From Nocardioides alkalitolerans DSM 16699 (GTDB lineage Bacteria > Actinomycetota > Actinomycetes > Propionibacteriales > Nocardioidaceae): DNA of 64,000 bases. A model generated the notes under the pieces. It was not told the DNA's origin and ran no database searches. It saw nothing but the letters and a program-made list of their open reading frames with translations. The first letter of the stretch is position 1, and every line of letters starts with the position of its first letter. Below are positions 51,172 to 59,663 of this stretch, piece by piece. The stretch is from the NCBI RefSeq assembly GCF_000426525.1, contig NZ_AUFN01000010.1:1116001-1180000 (forward strand), written 5' to 3'. Position numbers and translations under genes: made by a program.

Positions 51172-52227
51172 TCACGCCTGCCCGGGGACGGCGAAGGCGG
51201 CCTCGTCGATCGTGGTGCGCGCCTCGAGCTCGAGCATCGCGGGCACGACGTCCTTGCCCAGCCGGTTGATGGCGGCGATGGTCTCGTCGCCGTCCATCGT
51301 GGGCCACTGGGGGCGCAGGAGCAGCGGGTCGACCGGCAGCTTCTTGACGTAGTCGGTGAGCTGGGCGACGACGTCGTCCGGCGTGCCGATGACCGCGTGG
51401 CCGGAGACGGCCTTCGCGAACTCGTTCTCGAGGTCCTTGTCCTTCATGACGTCGAGACCCTTGTTGGCGTAGGTCAGGTAGCGGCCCTGGGCGACGCGGG
51501 CGAACTCGACGATCGCCTCCTCGCGGGTGTCGGCCACGAGGCAGTTGCGGCGCAGCGGCTGCGGCGTGAACTCCTTGCCCCGGGCGGCGAAGCCGTCGCG
51601 CACGATCGCGTGGCGCTCGGCGATCTCGTGCATGGGCGTCTCGGGCGGGCAGGCGTACGCGTCGCCGTACTTCGCGCAGCGCTCGACACCGGGGATGGCG
51701 TGGGCGCCGATCCAGATCGGCGGGTGCGGGTCCTGCACCGGGAAGAGGTGCGGGTGCACGTCCTCCAGGTCGAAGTACTTGCCGTGGTGGGTCACCGACT
51801 CCTCGGTCCACAGCCGCTTCATCAGCTGCAGCGACTCGTCGAAGCGGCCGGCGCGCTGCTTGTAGGGGATGCCGAGGTAGTCGAACTCCTCCGGGCGGTA
51901 GCCGAGGCCCGCGCCGAAGATGAGGCGGCCCTCGGTGACGACGTCGAGCGTCGCGATCTCCTCGGCGAGCATCACCGGGTGGTAGAGCGGGGCGATCATG
52001 ATCTGGGTGACCAGCTTGACGTGCGGGTCGACCTCGGCCGCGAGCCGGGCCAGCAGGGGCACGGGCTGCAGCCAGCGCAGCTCGCCGTACAGGAAGTGCT
52101 GGCCGATCGCGATGTAGGTGAACCCGTTCTCCTGCGCGGCCTCGACGATGCGGAGCACGTCCTTGAACTGCTGGGCGGGCGTCACCGACTTGGGGACGTC
52201 GCTGAGAAGCAGACCTACCTGGACCAT
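51172..52227 (-). CDS. LLM-class flavin/F420 oxidoreductase (bacterial-luciferase-like)
   Basis: A 351-residue luciferase-like TIM-barrel protein of a different subgroup from the two F420-type paralogues: it begins VQVGLLLSDVP and has the luciferase-like HPVMLAEEIATLDVVTEGRLIFGAGLGYRPEEFDYLGIP. Members are FMNH2- or F420H2-dependent monooxygenases or reductases. AGAGG lies 6 bases before the ATG. The operon context (SDR upstream, ligase downstream) suggests it works early on a ketone or aldehyde, perhaps as an oxygenase. This is inference. Confidence 0.85.
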   Translation of the reverse strand: MVQVGLLLSDVPKSVTPAQQFKDVLRIVEAAQENGFTYIAIGQHFLYGELRWLQPVPLLARLAAEVDPHVKLVTQIMIAPLYHPVMLAEEIATLDVVTEGRLIFGAGLGYRPEEFDYLGIPYKQRAGRFDESLQLMKRLWTEESVTHHGKYFDLEDVHPHLFPVQDPHPPIWIGAHAIPGVERCAKYGDAYACPPETPMHEIAERHAIVRDGFAARGKEFTPQPLRRNCLVADTREEAIVEFARVAQGRYLTYANKGLDVMKDKDLENEFAKAVSGHAVIGTPDDVVAQLTDYVKKLPVDPLLLRPQWPTMDGDETIAAINRLGKDVVPAMLELEARTTIDEAAFAVPGQA

Positions 52228-52305
52228 GAGTGCCTCTTTCTGGTGATCGTGGAGCGGAGCGTTGCGGGGCCGTCCCGAGTGGTCGGGCGGCGGGGCGTAC
52301 GTCGG

Positions 52306-53103
52306 TCAGGTGGGCGCCGTGGCCGGGAGGCCACCGCCCGCCCAGCCGCCGTCGACCGGGAGCACGACGCCGGAGATGTAGCCGGCGCGCGGCGAGATCA
52401 GGAAGGCGACCGCCTCGCCGATGTCGGCGGGATCGCCGACGCGACCGAGCGGGATGCGCTCGAGGTAGGCGTCGGTGGAGGCGCGGCCGCTCGCGATCAT
52501 GGCCTGCTGCATCTCGGTGGTGATGGTGCCGGGCGCGACCGCGTTCACGCGGATGCCGGCCGGGCCCCACTCCATCGCCAGGGAGCGCACGAGGCCGTCG
52601 ACGCCGGCCTTCGAGGCGCAGTACGACGCCCGCGCCGCGAAGCCCTGGGAGGCGGTGATCGAGCTGAGCATCACCATGCTGCCGCCGGCCGACAGGTGCG
52701 GCCGGGCGGCCTGGGCGCCGACGAAGACGCCGCGCAGGTTGACGCCGAGCACCTTGTCCCAGTCGGCCAGGTCGTAGCCGATCGTCTCGCCCGGGGCGGC
52801 GACGCCGGCGTTGAAGACGGCGGCCCGCAGACCCCCGCCGAGCTCGGCGGCCAGGCGGCACGCCCGCTCGACGACGTCGGCGTCGCACACGTCGCCGACG
52901 ACGGCCGCGTGGCCCTCGCCCAGCTCGGTCGCGACGTCCTGGGCCACCGACGAGAGGTCGACGACCACGACGTTCAGGCCCTGGGCGGCGAGCACCTGCG
53001 CGATGCCCCGGCCGAGCCCGCGGGCGCCACCGGTGACGACGACACCCGTGCCCGTCGTGCCGGATCCGATCCGGTCGACCGCCTCCGCAACCGCGGTGTC
53101 CAT
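52306..53103 (-). CDS. short-chain dehydrogenase/reductase (SDR)
   Basis: A 265-residue classical SDR with TGGARGLGRG, NAGVAAPG, the catalytic Ser region MLSSITAS, YCASK and PVDGGW near the C-terminus. An N-terminal tail of about 18 residues precedes the first strand. AGGAGG lies close to the ATG. It is the first gene of the ten-gene operon ending at 41821 and divergent from an NTF2-like gene. The substrate is probably an alcohol or hydroxyacyl-CoA. Confidence 0.88.
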   Translation of the reverse strand: MDTAVAEAVDRIGSGTTGTGVVVTGGARGLGRGIAQVLAAQGLNVVVVDLSSVAQDVATELGEGHAAVVGDVCDADVVERACRLAAELGGGLRAAVFNAGVAAPGETIGYDLADWDKVLGVNLRGVFVGAQAARPHLSAGGSMVMLSSITASQGFAARASYCASKAGVDGLVRSLAMEWGPAGIRVNAVAPGTITTEMQQAMIASGRASTDAYLERIPLGRVGDPADIGEAVAFLISPRAGYISGVVLPVDGGWAGGGLPATAPT

Positions 53104-53223
53104 GACGCCTCCTGCCGCTCGTGGCCTGCCCCGCGCGACGCTCGCCAGCGCGGTGTGATGACGCTAACATCGGGAAGCAGTTCCTGACAATGATGCGCCT
53201 AAATGCTCCTGAAAGGCAGAACC

Positions 53224-53799
53224 GTGGACCTCGACCGCGCCACCAGCACCCGGCTCGCCGGCTCCCCCGACGAGCTCGCGCTCGCGCTGCGCACGCTCGC
53301 CGACAAGGACGCCGTGCGCGCCCTGGGCGCCCTCTACTCGATCGCGGTCGACGACCACGACCTCGCGACCGTCGTGCGCTGCTTCGCCCCCGACGGCACC
53401 TTCACGCGGGCGGGCACGACGTACGCCGGCCACGACGTGCTGCGGGACTTCTACGCCGGGATGATGGATCGCTACGTCACGACGCTGCACATCCCGAACT
53501 CGCACGTCATCGAGGTCGACACCGAGGCCGGCACCGCGACCGGGCTGCTCACCGGCCAGGCCGAGCTGGCCCTCGACGGCCGCCTGCTGATGGCCACCTA
53601 CCGCTACACCGACGCCTACGTGCGCCTCGACGACCGCTGGGTGTTCGCGGCCCGCGAGCTGAGCTTCATGTACAACGTGCCGGTCGAGCAGATGCCGACG
53701 AGCTTCGCCGGCAGCGACCGGGTACGGCTGCCCGGCGCGCCGTACGCCGAGGCCGACTACCCCGAGACCCTGCCGACCTGGACGACCTACCGCGACTGA
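53224..53799 (+). CDS. SnoaL-like (NTF2-fold) protein
   Basis: A 191-residue NTF2-fold protein: LADKDAVRALGALYSIAVDDHDLATVVRCFAPDGTF, then GHDVLRDFYAGMM and WVFAARELSFMYNVP. The GTG at 53224 is preferred over ATG 53203 because GAAAGG lies 7 bases before it, whereas the ATG has no ribosome-binding site. It is a stand-alone gene divergent from the SDR operon. Possible roles are isomerase, dehydratase or carrier; no catalytic set is certain. Confidence 0.82.
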   Translation: MDLDRATSTRLAGSPDELALALRTLADKDAVRALGALYSIAVDDHDLATVVRCFAPDGTFTRAGTTYAGHDVLRDFYAGMMDRYVTTLHIPNSHVIEVDTEAGTATGLLTGQAELALDGRLLMATYRYTDAYVRLDDRWVFAARELSFMYNVPVEQMPTSFAGSDRVRLPGAPYAEADYPETLPTWTTYRD

Positions 53800-53855
53800 C
53801 GCCGGCCCCCGCCGTACGCCCCGTGCGGCCGGCACCCCCGCCGTACGCCCCGTGC

Positions 53856-53919
53856 AACGCGGTGTCCGGGCTGCTGCACACGTGTTCTACCGCGTGTGCA
53901 GTGGCTCGGACACCGCGTT
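53856..53919. terminator. long hairpin between convergent NTF2-like genes
   Basis: AACGCGGTGTCCG pairs perfectly with CGGACACCGCGTT, and the stem continues inward with few mismatches to GCACACG/CGTGTGC, giving about 27 paired positions around a 10-base loop. It lies between 53799 (+) and 53965 (-). A duplicated GCCGTACGCCCCGTGC lies just to its left. Confidence 0.62.
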
Positions 53920-53964
53920 ACCCGGGACCGGGGCACCACGAGACGTCGTGGCGGGGCGGACCCC

Positions 53965-54393
53965 TCAGAACGGCAGGTCGAGCGCGAGGTGCCGGCTGCT
54001 GAGGAGCCAGGCGCCGTCGACGCGCACGAGCTCGTCGAGGTAGCGGCCGGTGGTGAGCACCTCGAGCTTCCCGTCGGCCACGGCCGCCAGGGTCAGGTAG
54101 GAGCGCGCCCGGGCGGTCTCGCCGTCGACGTGGTCGAGCGTGAACGTCGACGCGAGGTGTCGGCGCTGGTCGGTCTGGCCGCCCAACGTGGCGGCCATCA
54201 TCGCCACGATGGCCTCACGTCCCTCGAAGGGGCCGATGAGGTCGCCGTCGGCGATGCGGAACGACATCGTGCCGTCCACGGCGAAGGCCTCCCCCACGGC
54301 GGCAGCGTCGCGGTCGTCGTACGCGTGGGCGTAGGCGTTGAGGACGTCCTCGATCTCGCCCCGGTGGGCGGCGCGGTCCGACACCGTGGTCAC
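53965..54393 (-). CDS. SnoaL-like (NTF2-fold) protein
   Basis: A 142-residue NTF2-fold protein with VLNAYAHAYDDRDAAAVGEAFAVDGTMSF and GREAIVAMMAATL. The GTG at 54393 overlaps the stop of the next NTF2-like gene by four bases, so the two products probably form a heteromer or act one after the other. It is the last gene of the minus-strand operon that begins at 56536. The ligand is unknown. Confidence 0.8.
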   Translation of the reverse strand: MTTVSDRAAHRGEIEDVLNAYAHAYDDRDAAAVGEAFAVDGTMSFRIADGDLIGPFEGREAIVAMMAATLGGQTDQRRHLASTFTLDHVDGETARARSYLTLAAVADGKLEVLTTGRYLDELVRVDGAWLLSSRHLALDLPF

Positions 54394-54845
54394 CGACCCA
54401 CGTGCGTGTAGGTGCCGGTGGCCGCCGCGACGTCCTGGATGCGCTCCACGCGGATCTTCTTGTGGGCCAGCTTCAGCTCGCCGTCGACCTCGCGGTGGAC
54501 GTCGTCGTACACCCCCGTGATGATGCGGGTGCGCTCGTCCTCGAAGAAGGTCGCCTGGAAGTAGGCGTGCGTCACGACGTCGTCGCCGACGCGCTCGGCC
54601 AGCACGTTCGTGACGACGTGCTTGCACACGGGGATCTGCAGCGCGTTGTGGCCGCGGTAGACGTCGAGGAACTTCTCGACGCCGTCCTCGGTCGGGTGGT
54701 CGCCGCGCGTGATCTGCACGTCGTCGGTGACCATCGCGCGCAGGGTGTCGAGGTCGCCCTCGTCCACCGCCCGGGCGTAGACGTAGTAGGTGCGTGCGGC
54801 GCGGGCGCCGAGCTCGGCGTTCTCAGCGGTCAGTGCGGTGCTCAT
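54390..54845 (-). CDS. SnoaL-like / ring-hydroxylating-dioxygenase-beta-like NTF2 protein
   Basis: A 151-residue NTF2-fold protein: YYVYARAVDEGDLDTLRAMVTDDVQITRGDH, then VEKFLDVYRGHNAL and HKKIRVERI. It resembles small subunits of aromatic-ring dioxygenases and steroid-isomerase-like proteins, but no large subunit is encoded nearby, so a free NTF2 role is more likely. Its ATG overlaps the SDR stop by four bases. Confidence 0.78.
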   Translation of the reverse strand: MSTALTAENAELGARAARTYYVYARAVDEGDLDTLRAMVTDDVQITRGDHPTEDGVEKFLDVYRGHNALQIPVCKHVVTNVLAERVGDDVVTHAYFQATFFEDERTRIITGVYDDVHREVDGELKLAHKKIRVERIQDVAAATGTYTHVGR

Positions 54846-55615
54846 CTGGCGGTCTGTCCTCCGTCGACTGGGATGGTCACGCCGGTCACGAAACCGGCGT
54901 CGTCACTCGCGAGGAACGCGACGACCCCGGCGATCTCCGCCGGGCTCGCGGGCCTCTGCATGGGGATGAGGGAGATGAAGTTCTCCATCAGGTCGGCCAT
55001 GTCGGCCCCGGGGTCGCGACCGAAGAAGGTCGGGAGCATGGGGGTGTCGACCGGGCCGGGGCAGATGACGTTGACGCGCACGCCGTCGGGTCCGCCGACG
55101 AGCGCGAGCGCGCGGGTGTACGCCGTGAGCGCGCCCTTCGTCATCGAGTAGAGCGGGCTGAACGGCGACCCGACGAGCGCCGCCGTCGAGGCCGTCATGG
55201 TGATGGAGCCGCGCTTGTCGGCCTTCTTGACGAGCTCGTAGCCGAGCGAGGCGACGTAGAACGCCGTCTTCACGTTCACCTCGATCGCGCGGTCGAAGTC
55301 CGCCTCGGCGACGTCGAGGCCGCCGGCGCCGGGCATGCCCACCTGGTTGTGCAGCACGTGCAGCTTGCCGTGGGCGGCGTCGATGCGGGCGTAGAAGGCA
55401 CGCAGCGCGTCGTTGTCGGTCGCGTCGAGCGCGACCCCATCGGCGCTGCCGCCGGCGGCGGTGATCGCGGCCGCGACCTCGGTGGCGTGGGCCTCGGACA
55501 GGTCGGCCACGTAGACGTGGGCCCCCTCCTCGGCGAGGCGCAGGGACGTGGCGCGCCCCATGCCGGAACCGCCCCCGACGACGGCCGCCACCCGGCCCTC
55601 GAGACGTCGCGTCAT
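54842..55615 (-). CDS. short-chain dehydrogenase/reductase (SDR)
   Basis: A 257-residue classical SDR with VGGGSGMGRATSLRLAEEGAHVYVADL, HNQVG in place of NNAG, the catalytic Ser region MTASTAA, YSMTK and PVDGGQ at the C-terminus. The start overlaps the EthD-like gene stop by four bases. It is the third gene of a five-gene operon with split-barrel, EthD-like and two NTF2-like genes, perhaps a set handling a reactive hydroxy or keto intermediate. Confidence 0.88.
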   Translation of the reverse strand: MTRRLEGRVAAVVGGGSGMGRATSLRLAEEGAHVYVADLSEAHATEVAAAITAAGGSADGVALDATDNDALRAFYARIDAAHGKLHVLHNQVGMPGAGGLDVAEADFDRAIEVNVKTAFYVASLGYELVKKADKRGSITMTASTAALVGSPFSPLYSMTKGALTAYTRALALVGGPDGVRVNVICPGPVDTPMLPTFFGRDPGADMADLMENFISLIPMQRPASPAEIAGVVAFLASDDAGFVTGVTIPVDGGQTAR

Positions 55616-56010
55616 GCCTGGCCCTCGTCCGCGCCGGCCAGCCGCGAGGCGGGCGTGCGCGCGGTGATCGCCGAGTAGAAGCCGACGACGAAGCTCGTCG
55701 GGTCGAGCGTGTCGGAGACCTTCACCAGCGGTTCCCGGCCGGCCGCGGCCGCGTCGGCCCGCTCCTGGCGACCGAAGAGGAACTGCTGGTGCGCGCGCTC
55801 GAGGCGGTCGTCCTCCACCTCGTAGACGGCGAGGTAGCGGTACGGCGACGAGTCGGCCCCCGGGAGGGGTGCGAGCTCGAAGCGCTGGGCCGCCGCGAAG
55901 CCGTCGAGCTTCTCGATGGTGTCGACCATGTGCTCGTCGTACCAGCGGTTGAACTCGTCCTCCGCGTCCGTGCGGGCGTTGCTCAGCACGACCATGAGGT
56001 GCCGGGGCAC
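55612..56010 (-). CDS. EthD-like / dimeric alpha-beta barrel protein
   Basis: A 132-residue ferredoxin-fold protein with the pattern LMVVLSNARTDAEDEFNRWYDEHMVDTIEKLDGFAAAQRFEL, typical of small dimeric barrel proteins found in polyketide and xenobiotic clusters. GTG 56010 has GAGG 8 bases upstream; Met at codon 6 is an alternative. Such proteins act as cofactor-free monooxygenases, cyclases or accessory proteins. It overlaps the SDR by four bases. Confidence 0.74.
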   Translation of the reverse strand: MPRHLMVVLSNARTDAEDEFNRWYDEHMVDTIEKLDGFAAAQRFELAPLPGADSSPYRYLAVYEVEDDRLERAHQQFLFGRQERADAAAAGREPLVKVSDTLDPTSFVVGFYSAITARTPASRLAGADEGQA

Positions 56011-56020
56011 CGCCGCCGCC

Positions 56021-56536
56021 TCAGCGACCGGGGTCGGCGTCGGCGGCCATGCCGCGTCCGTTGCCGGGGATCTTCCGCTGGTCGTGGCTGGTGGGCCTGC
56101 CCTCGGGCACGACCTCGAAGACCACCCGCTGCGGGCTGTCGAGCAGGGCGCGCCAGGAGTCGGGGTCGGCCGGCTGCAGGGCGTGGGTGAACTCGTGGAG
56201 GAACCAGTCCTTCACCTCGGGGTCGCGGTGCACCTTCACGCGGCCCTTGAGCGAGATCATGCGACGACCCGGGAGGCCGCTGCCCTTGCTCGAGACGATG
56301 ATGCTGACCCGCTCGTCGCGGTCGGCGCCCTTGACGTGGGCCCGCCCCTCGACGGCGGTGAGCCAGATGCTGCCCTTGCGGTGGATGAAGCTCATGATCA
56401 CGCCGCGCGGCCAGCCCTCGGCGTCCGAGAAGATGAAGCTGCACTCCGTCTGGGCCTGCAGCAGCTCCTGCTGGTCCTCCTGGTCGAGGTGGGTGCCCTT
56501 CAGCTTCTCGAGGTTCTTCGTGCCGAGCTCGCTCAT
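56021..56536 (-). CDS. pyridoxamine 5'-phosphate oxidase-like / F420 split-barrel protein
   Basis: A 171-residue protein with the flavin/deazaflavin split-barrel pattern: GWPRGVIMSFIHRKGSIWLTAVEGRAHVKGADRDERVSIIV, then MISLKGRVKVHRDPE. Members bind FMN or F420 and reduce small molecules or serve as cofactor-binding proteins. ATG 56536 has GGGAGGG 6 bases upstream and is preferred to an earlier in-frame ATG. It leads the operon that ends at 53965 and is divergent from the thiolase at 56680, with two B sites between. Confidence 0.82.
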   Translation of the reverse strand: MSELGTKNLEKLKGTHLDQEDQQELLQAQTECSFIFSDAEGWPRGVIMSFIHRKGSIWLTAVEGRAHVKGADRDERVSIIVSSKGSGLPGRRMISLKGRVKVHRDPEVKDWFLHEFTHALQPADPDSWRALLDSPQRVVFEVVPEGRPTSHDQRKIPGNGRGMAADADPGR

Positions 56537-56590
56537 GCCGTGCCCTCCCGTTGCGTCCGGATCCACGCGAGTGTGATCCGAATCATGATA

Positions 56591-56601
56591 TTGGTGAGCA
56601 T
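56591..56601. promoter_or_regulatory. B site 3a: predicted GntR-type operator
   Basis: On the minus strand this reads ATGCTCACCAA, one base off ATGNTCANCAT. It lies 55 bases before the split-barrel gene (-) and 79 bases before the thiolase (+). Confidence 0.48.
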
Positions 56602-56655
56602 AATTACACGTCGCCCACCCCTTCTCGCAAGGGGCGGGCGACGGCTACGCTAATC

Positions 56656-56666
56656 ATGATCAACAA
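56656..56666. promoter_or_regulatory. B site 3b: predicted GntR-type operator
   Basis: ATGATCAACAA fits ATGNTCANCAT at all but the last base and lies 13 bases before the thiolase start, next to its ribosome-binding site GGAGG. Two sites in one intergenic region favour true regulation. Confidence 0.48.
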
Positions 56667-56679
56667 TCTGGAGGTGCCC

Positions 56680-57861
56680 ATGCCCGAGGCCGTCATCGTC
56701 GACGCCGTCCGTTCCCCGATGGGAAAGGGGAAGCCGGGCGGAGCCCTCTCCTCGATCCACGCGGTCGACCTGCTCGCGGGCACCCTGAAGGGCCTCGTCG
56801 AGCGCACCGGCATCGACCCGGGCATCGTCGAGGACTTCATGGTCGGCTGCGTCGGCCAGGTGAGCGAGCAGTCGGGCACCCCGGGCCGCCAGGCCTGGCT
56901 GTCGGCCGGCTACCCCGTGCACGTGCCGTCGGTCTCGATCGAGCGCAAGTGCGGCTCGGGCCAGCAGGCCGTCGAGTTCGCCGTCCAGGGCGTGATGGCG
57001 GGCGTGTACGACGTCGTGGTCGCCGGCGGCATCGAGTCGATGAGCCGCGTGCCCATGGGCTCGAACCGCCAGGGCGCCGACGCCCACGGCCCGGGCGTCC
57101 GCGCCCGCTTCCCCGACCTCGTGCCCCAGGGCGTCTCCGCGGAGCTCGTCGCCGACAAGTGGGGCATCTCCCGCCTCGCGCTCGACGAGTACGCCGCCCG
57201 CTCGCACGCCCGTGCCGCCGAGGCCGCCGCCTCGGGCGGGTTCGCTGACGAGATCGTGCCGATCACCACCCCCGAGGGCACCGTGGTCAGCGTCGACGAG
57301 TCGATCCGCGCCGGCACGACGGTGGAGAAGCTCGGCGAGCTGCGGGCCGTCTTCGGCACCGACGAGAACCGTGACCGCCTGCCGCAGGTCGACTGGAAGG
57401 TCACCGCCGGCAACGCCTCGCAGATCACCGACGGCGCCGGCGCCGTGCTCGTCATGAGCGCGACGAAGGCCGCCGAGCTCGGCCTGCGCCCGCGGGCCCG
57501 CATCGTCGCCTCGGCCGTCGTCGGCGACGACCCCACCCTCATGCTGACCGGCCCGATCCCGGCGACGACGAAGGTCCTCGCGCGGGCCGGCATGACGATC
57601 GACCAGATCGACGCCGTCGAGATCAACGAGGCCTTCGCCTCCGTCCCGCTCGCGTGGGCGGCCGAGTTCCCGATCGCCGTCGAGAAGCTGAACCCGCGCG
57701 GCGGGGCCATCGCGCTCGGCCACCCGCTGGGAGCCTCCGGCGTACGCCTGCTCGCGACCATGATCAACCACCTCGAGCAGACCGGCGGCCGCTACGGCCT
57801 GCAGTCGATGTGCGAGGCCGGCGGCATGGCCAACGCCACCATCATCGAGATCCTCCGCTGA
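56680..57861 (+). CDS. thiolase (acetyl-CoA acyltransferase family)
   Basis: A 393-residue thiolase with the nucleophile in ERKCGSGQQAVEF (Cys91), INEAFA, GGAIALGHPLGASGVRL and the final Cys in SMCEAGGMANA. GGAGG lies 6 bases before ATG 56680; an in-frame start much further upstream would cross both B sites and is rejected. It leads an operon with an HSD10-type SDR and a hydratase, together a near-complete beta-oxidation set. Confidence 0.93.
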   Translation: MPEAVIVDAVRSPMGKGKPGGALSSIHAVDLLAGTLKGLVERTGIDPGIVEDFMVGCVGQVSEQSGTPGRQAWLSAGYPVHVPSVSIERKCGSGQQAVEFAVQGVMAGVYDVVVAGGIESMSRVPMGSNRQGADAHGPGVRARFPDLVPQGVSAELVADKWGISRLALDEYAARSHARAAEAAASGGFADEIVPITTPEGTVVSVDESIRAGTTVEKLGELRAVFGTDENRDRLPQVDWKVTAGNASQITDGAGAVLVMSATKAAELGLRPRARIVASAVVGDDPTLMLTGPIPATTKVLARAGMTIDQIDAVEINEAFASVPLAWAAEFPIAVEKLNPRGGAIALGHPLGASGVRLLATMINHLEQTGGRYGLQSMCEAGGMANATIIEILR

Positions 57862-57930
57862 CGCGGAGCCCGGTCTCCCCGCTCGACCCCTCTGTCTCGA
57901 CCTGACCCGGACCTGACGAAAGGCCCTTCC

Positions 57931-58695
57931 TTGAACCTCGACAACGCCTCCGCCCTCGTCACCGGCGGCGCCTCCGGCCTCGGCCTGGCCACCGTGACCG
58001 CCCTGGTCGACCGCGGCGTGCCCACCACGATCGTCGACCTGCCCTCCTCCGCGGGCGCCGAGGTCGCCGAGAAGCTCGGCGACCTCGCCAGCTTCAGCCC
58101 GGCGGACGTGCGCGACGCCGACGCCGTCGACGCCGCGCTCGACGTCGCCACGTCGAAGGCGCCGCTGCGGGCCCTCGTGCACTGCGCCGGTCGCGGTGGC
58201 ACCGTGCGGCTCGTCAACAAGGACGGCAGCGCCGGCGACTACGACCTCTACAAGGAGATCGTCGACATCAACCTCGTCGGCACCTTCAACGTGCTGCGCC
58301 TGGCCGCCGCCCGCATGGCGGCGAACGAGCCCGTCGACGGCGAGCGCGGCGTCTGCGTGCTCACCGCCTCGGTCGCCGCCTGGGAGGGCCAGATCGGCCA
58401 GATCCCCTACGCCTCGGCGAAGGCCGGCGTCGTCGGCATGACCCTGGTGGCGGCGCGCGACCTCTCGCGCGCCAAGATCCGGGTCTGCTCGCTCGCGCCC
58501 GGCATCTTCGACACCCCGATCCTCGCCCGGTTCTCCGACGAGATCCGCGACGGGCTGGCCGCCCAGGTGCCCCACCCGGCGCGCCTCGGCCGCCCCGAGG
58601 AGTTCGCCTCGACCGCGCTGCACGTCATCGACAACGCGATGCTCAACGGCGAGACGATCCGCCTCGACGGCGCGATCCGGATGTCGCCGCGATGA
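57931..58695 (+). CDS. 3-hydroxyacyl-CoA dehydrogenase, HSD10-type SDR
   Basis: A 254-residue SDR. Besides [15 protein letters not shown] and YASAK, it carries the long C-terminal pattern [20 protein letters not shown] and [34 protein letters not shown], diagnostic of 3-hydroxyacyl-CoA dehydrogenase type II (HSD17B10-like). These enzymes oxidise 2-methyl-3-hydroxybutyryl-CoA, hydroxyacyl-CoAs and hydroxysteroids. The TTG start at 57931 is well supported by GAAAGG 7 bases upstream. It overlaps the hydratase gene by four bases. Confidence 0.9.
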   Translation: MNLDNASALVTGGASGLGLATVTALVDRGVPTTIVDLPSSAGAEVAEKLGDLASFSPADVRDADAVDAALDVATSKAPLRALVHCAGRGGTVRLVNKDGSAGDYDLYKEIVDINLVGTFNVLRLAAARMAANEPVDGERGVCVLTASVAAWEGQIGQIPYASAKAGVVGMTLVAARDLSRAKIRVCSLAPGIFDTPILARFSDEIRDGLAAQVPHPARLGRPEEFASTALHVIDNAMLNGETIRLDGAIRMSPR

Positions 58696-59492
58696 CCGCC
58701 GGCACCACGGACACGACGGTCACCGAGGAGCAGGACCCCGTCCTCACCGAGGTCGTCGACGGCGTGCTCGTCGTGACCATCAACCGTCCGGGCGCCCGCA
58801 ACGCCATCAACACGGTGACGGCCGAGGCGATCGGCGCGGCGATGGACCGCCTCGACTCCGACCCGACGCTCGTCTCCGGGATCATCACCGGCGCCGGCAG
58901 CACGTTCTGCGCCGGCATGGACCTCAAGGCCTTCCTCGCCGGCGAGAAGCCGTCGATCCCCGGCCGCGGGTTCGCCGGCATCGTCGAGGGCCCGCCGAGC
59001 AAGCCGCTCATCGCCGCGGTGGAGGGCTACGCCCTCGCGGGCGGGTTCGAGATCGCGCTGGCCTGCGACATGATCGTGGCGGCCGACGACGTGAAGTTCG
59101 GGCTGCCCGAGGTCAAGCGCGGGCTCGTCGCCGCCGGCGGCGGACTGATGCGCCTGCCCCAGCGCGTTCCGTACCACCTCGCGATGGAGTGGGCCCTCAC
59201 CGGCGCGATGATCACCGCCCAGCAGGCCCACGAGGTCTTCCTCGTCAACCGCCTCACCCCGCGCGGGGGCGCCCTCGCGGGGGCGCTCGAGCTCGGGCGG
59301 GCCATCGCGGCGAACGGCCCCCTCGCCGTACGCGCCACGAAGCAGGTCATCGTCGAGGCCCCGGAGTGGTCGCGCGACGAGATGTTCGACCGTCAGCGCG
59401 ACATCACCGTCCCGGTCCGCGGCTCGGAGGACGCCCGCGAGGGCGCCACCGCCTTCAAGGAGAAGCGCGCTCCCCGCTGGCAGGGTCGCTGA
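58692..59492 (+). CDS. enoyl-CoA hydratase
   Basis: A 266-residue crotonase with FCAGMDLKAFLAGE and YALAGGFEIALACDM, and both catalytic Glu positions present (AGGFEIA and FGLPEVKRGLVAAGGGLMRL). It should add water across the double bond made by the acyl-CoA dehydrogenase at 61024-62274. The ATG overlaps the SDR stop by four bases. A hairpin at 59524 follows, so it ends the operon. Confidence 0.9.
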   Translation: MTAGTTDTTVTEEQDPVLTEVVDGVLVVTINRPGARNAINTVTAEAIGAAMDRLDSDPTLVSGIITGAGSTFCAGMDLKAFLAGEKPSIPGRGFAGIVEGPPSKPLIAAVEGYALAGGFEIALACDMIVAADDVKFGLPEVKRGLVAAGGGLMRLPQRVPYHLAMEWALTGAMITAQQAHEVFLVNRLTPRGGALAGALELGRAIAANGPLAVRATKQVIVEAPEWSRDEMFDRQRDITVPVRGSEDAREGATAFKEKRAPRWQGR

Positions 59493-59523
59493 CCCACCCC
59501 CGCGCCCCCGGCGCCCGCAGGTC

Positions 59524-59560
59524 CCGGTCCCCCGTTCGGCAGCCCCGACCGGGGGACCGG
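59524..59560 (+). terminator. hairpin after the thiolase operon
   Basis: CCGGTCCCCCG pairs with CGGGGGACCGG (59550-59560) around a 15-base loop, 31 bases after the hydratase stop. Confidence 0.6.
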
Positions 59561-59663
59561 CTCGTCCGGGGAGGCCCTGCGCCCCGAGGGCGTCACCGCG
59601 GATCCGCACAGCGGCCGGCGGGTAGGAGCGGTCGCACCGACCCGACGACGAGGAGTCTCGCTG

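Noticed and set aside
49526..53170. A single 1214-codon open frame as a giant fusion protein
   Set aside because: Only the last 547 codons read as a ligase; the upstream part is the wrong frame of the LLM and SDR genes, which have their own starts and stops.
53203..53223. ATG 53203 as start of the NTF2-like gene
   Set aside because: GAAAGG lies between this ATG and the GTG at 53224, at the right distance for the GTG.
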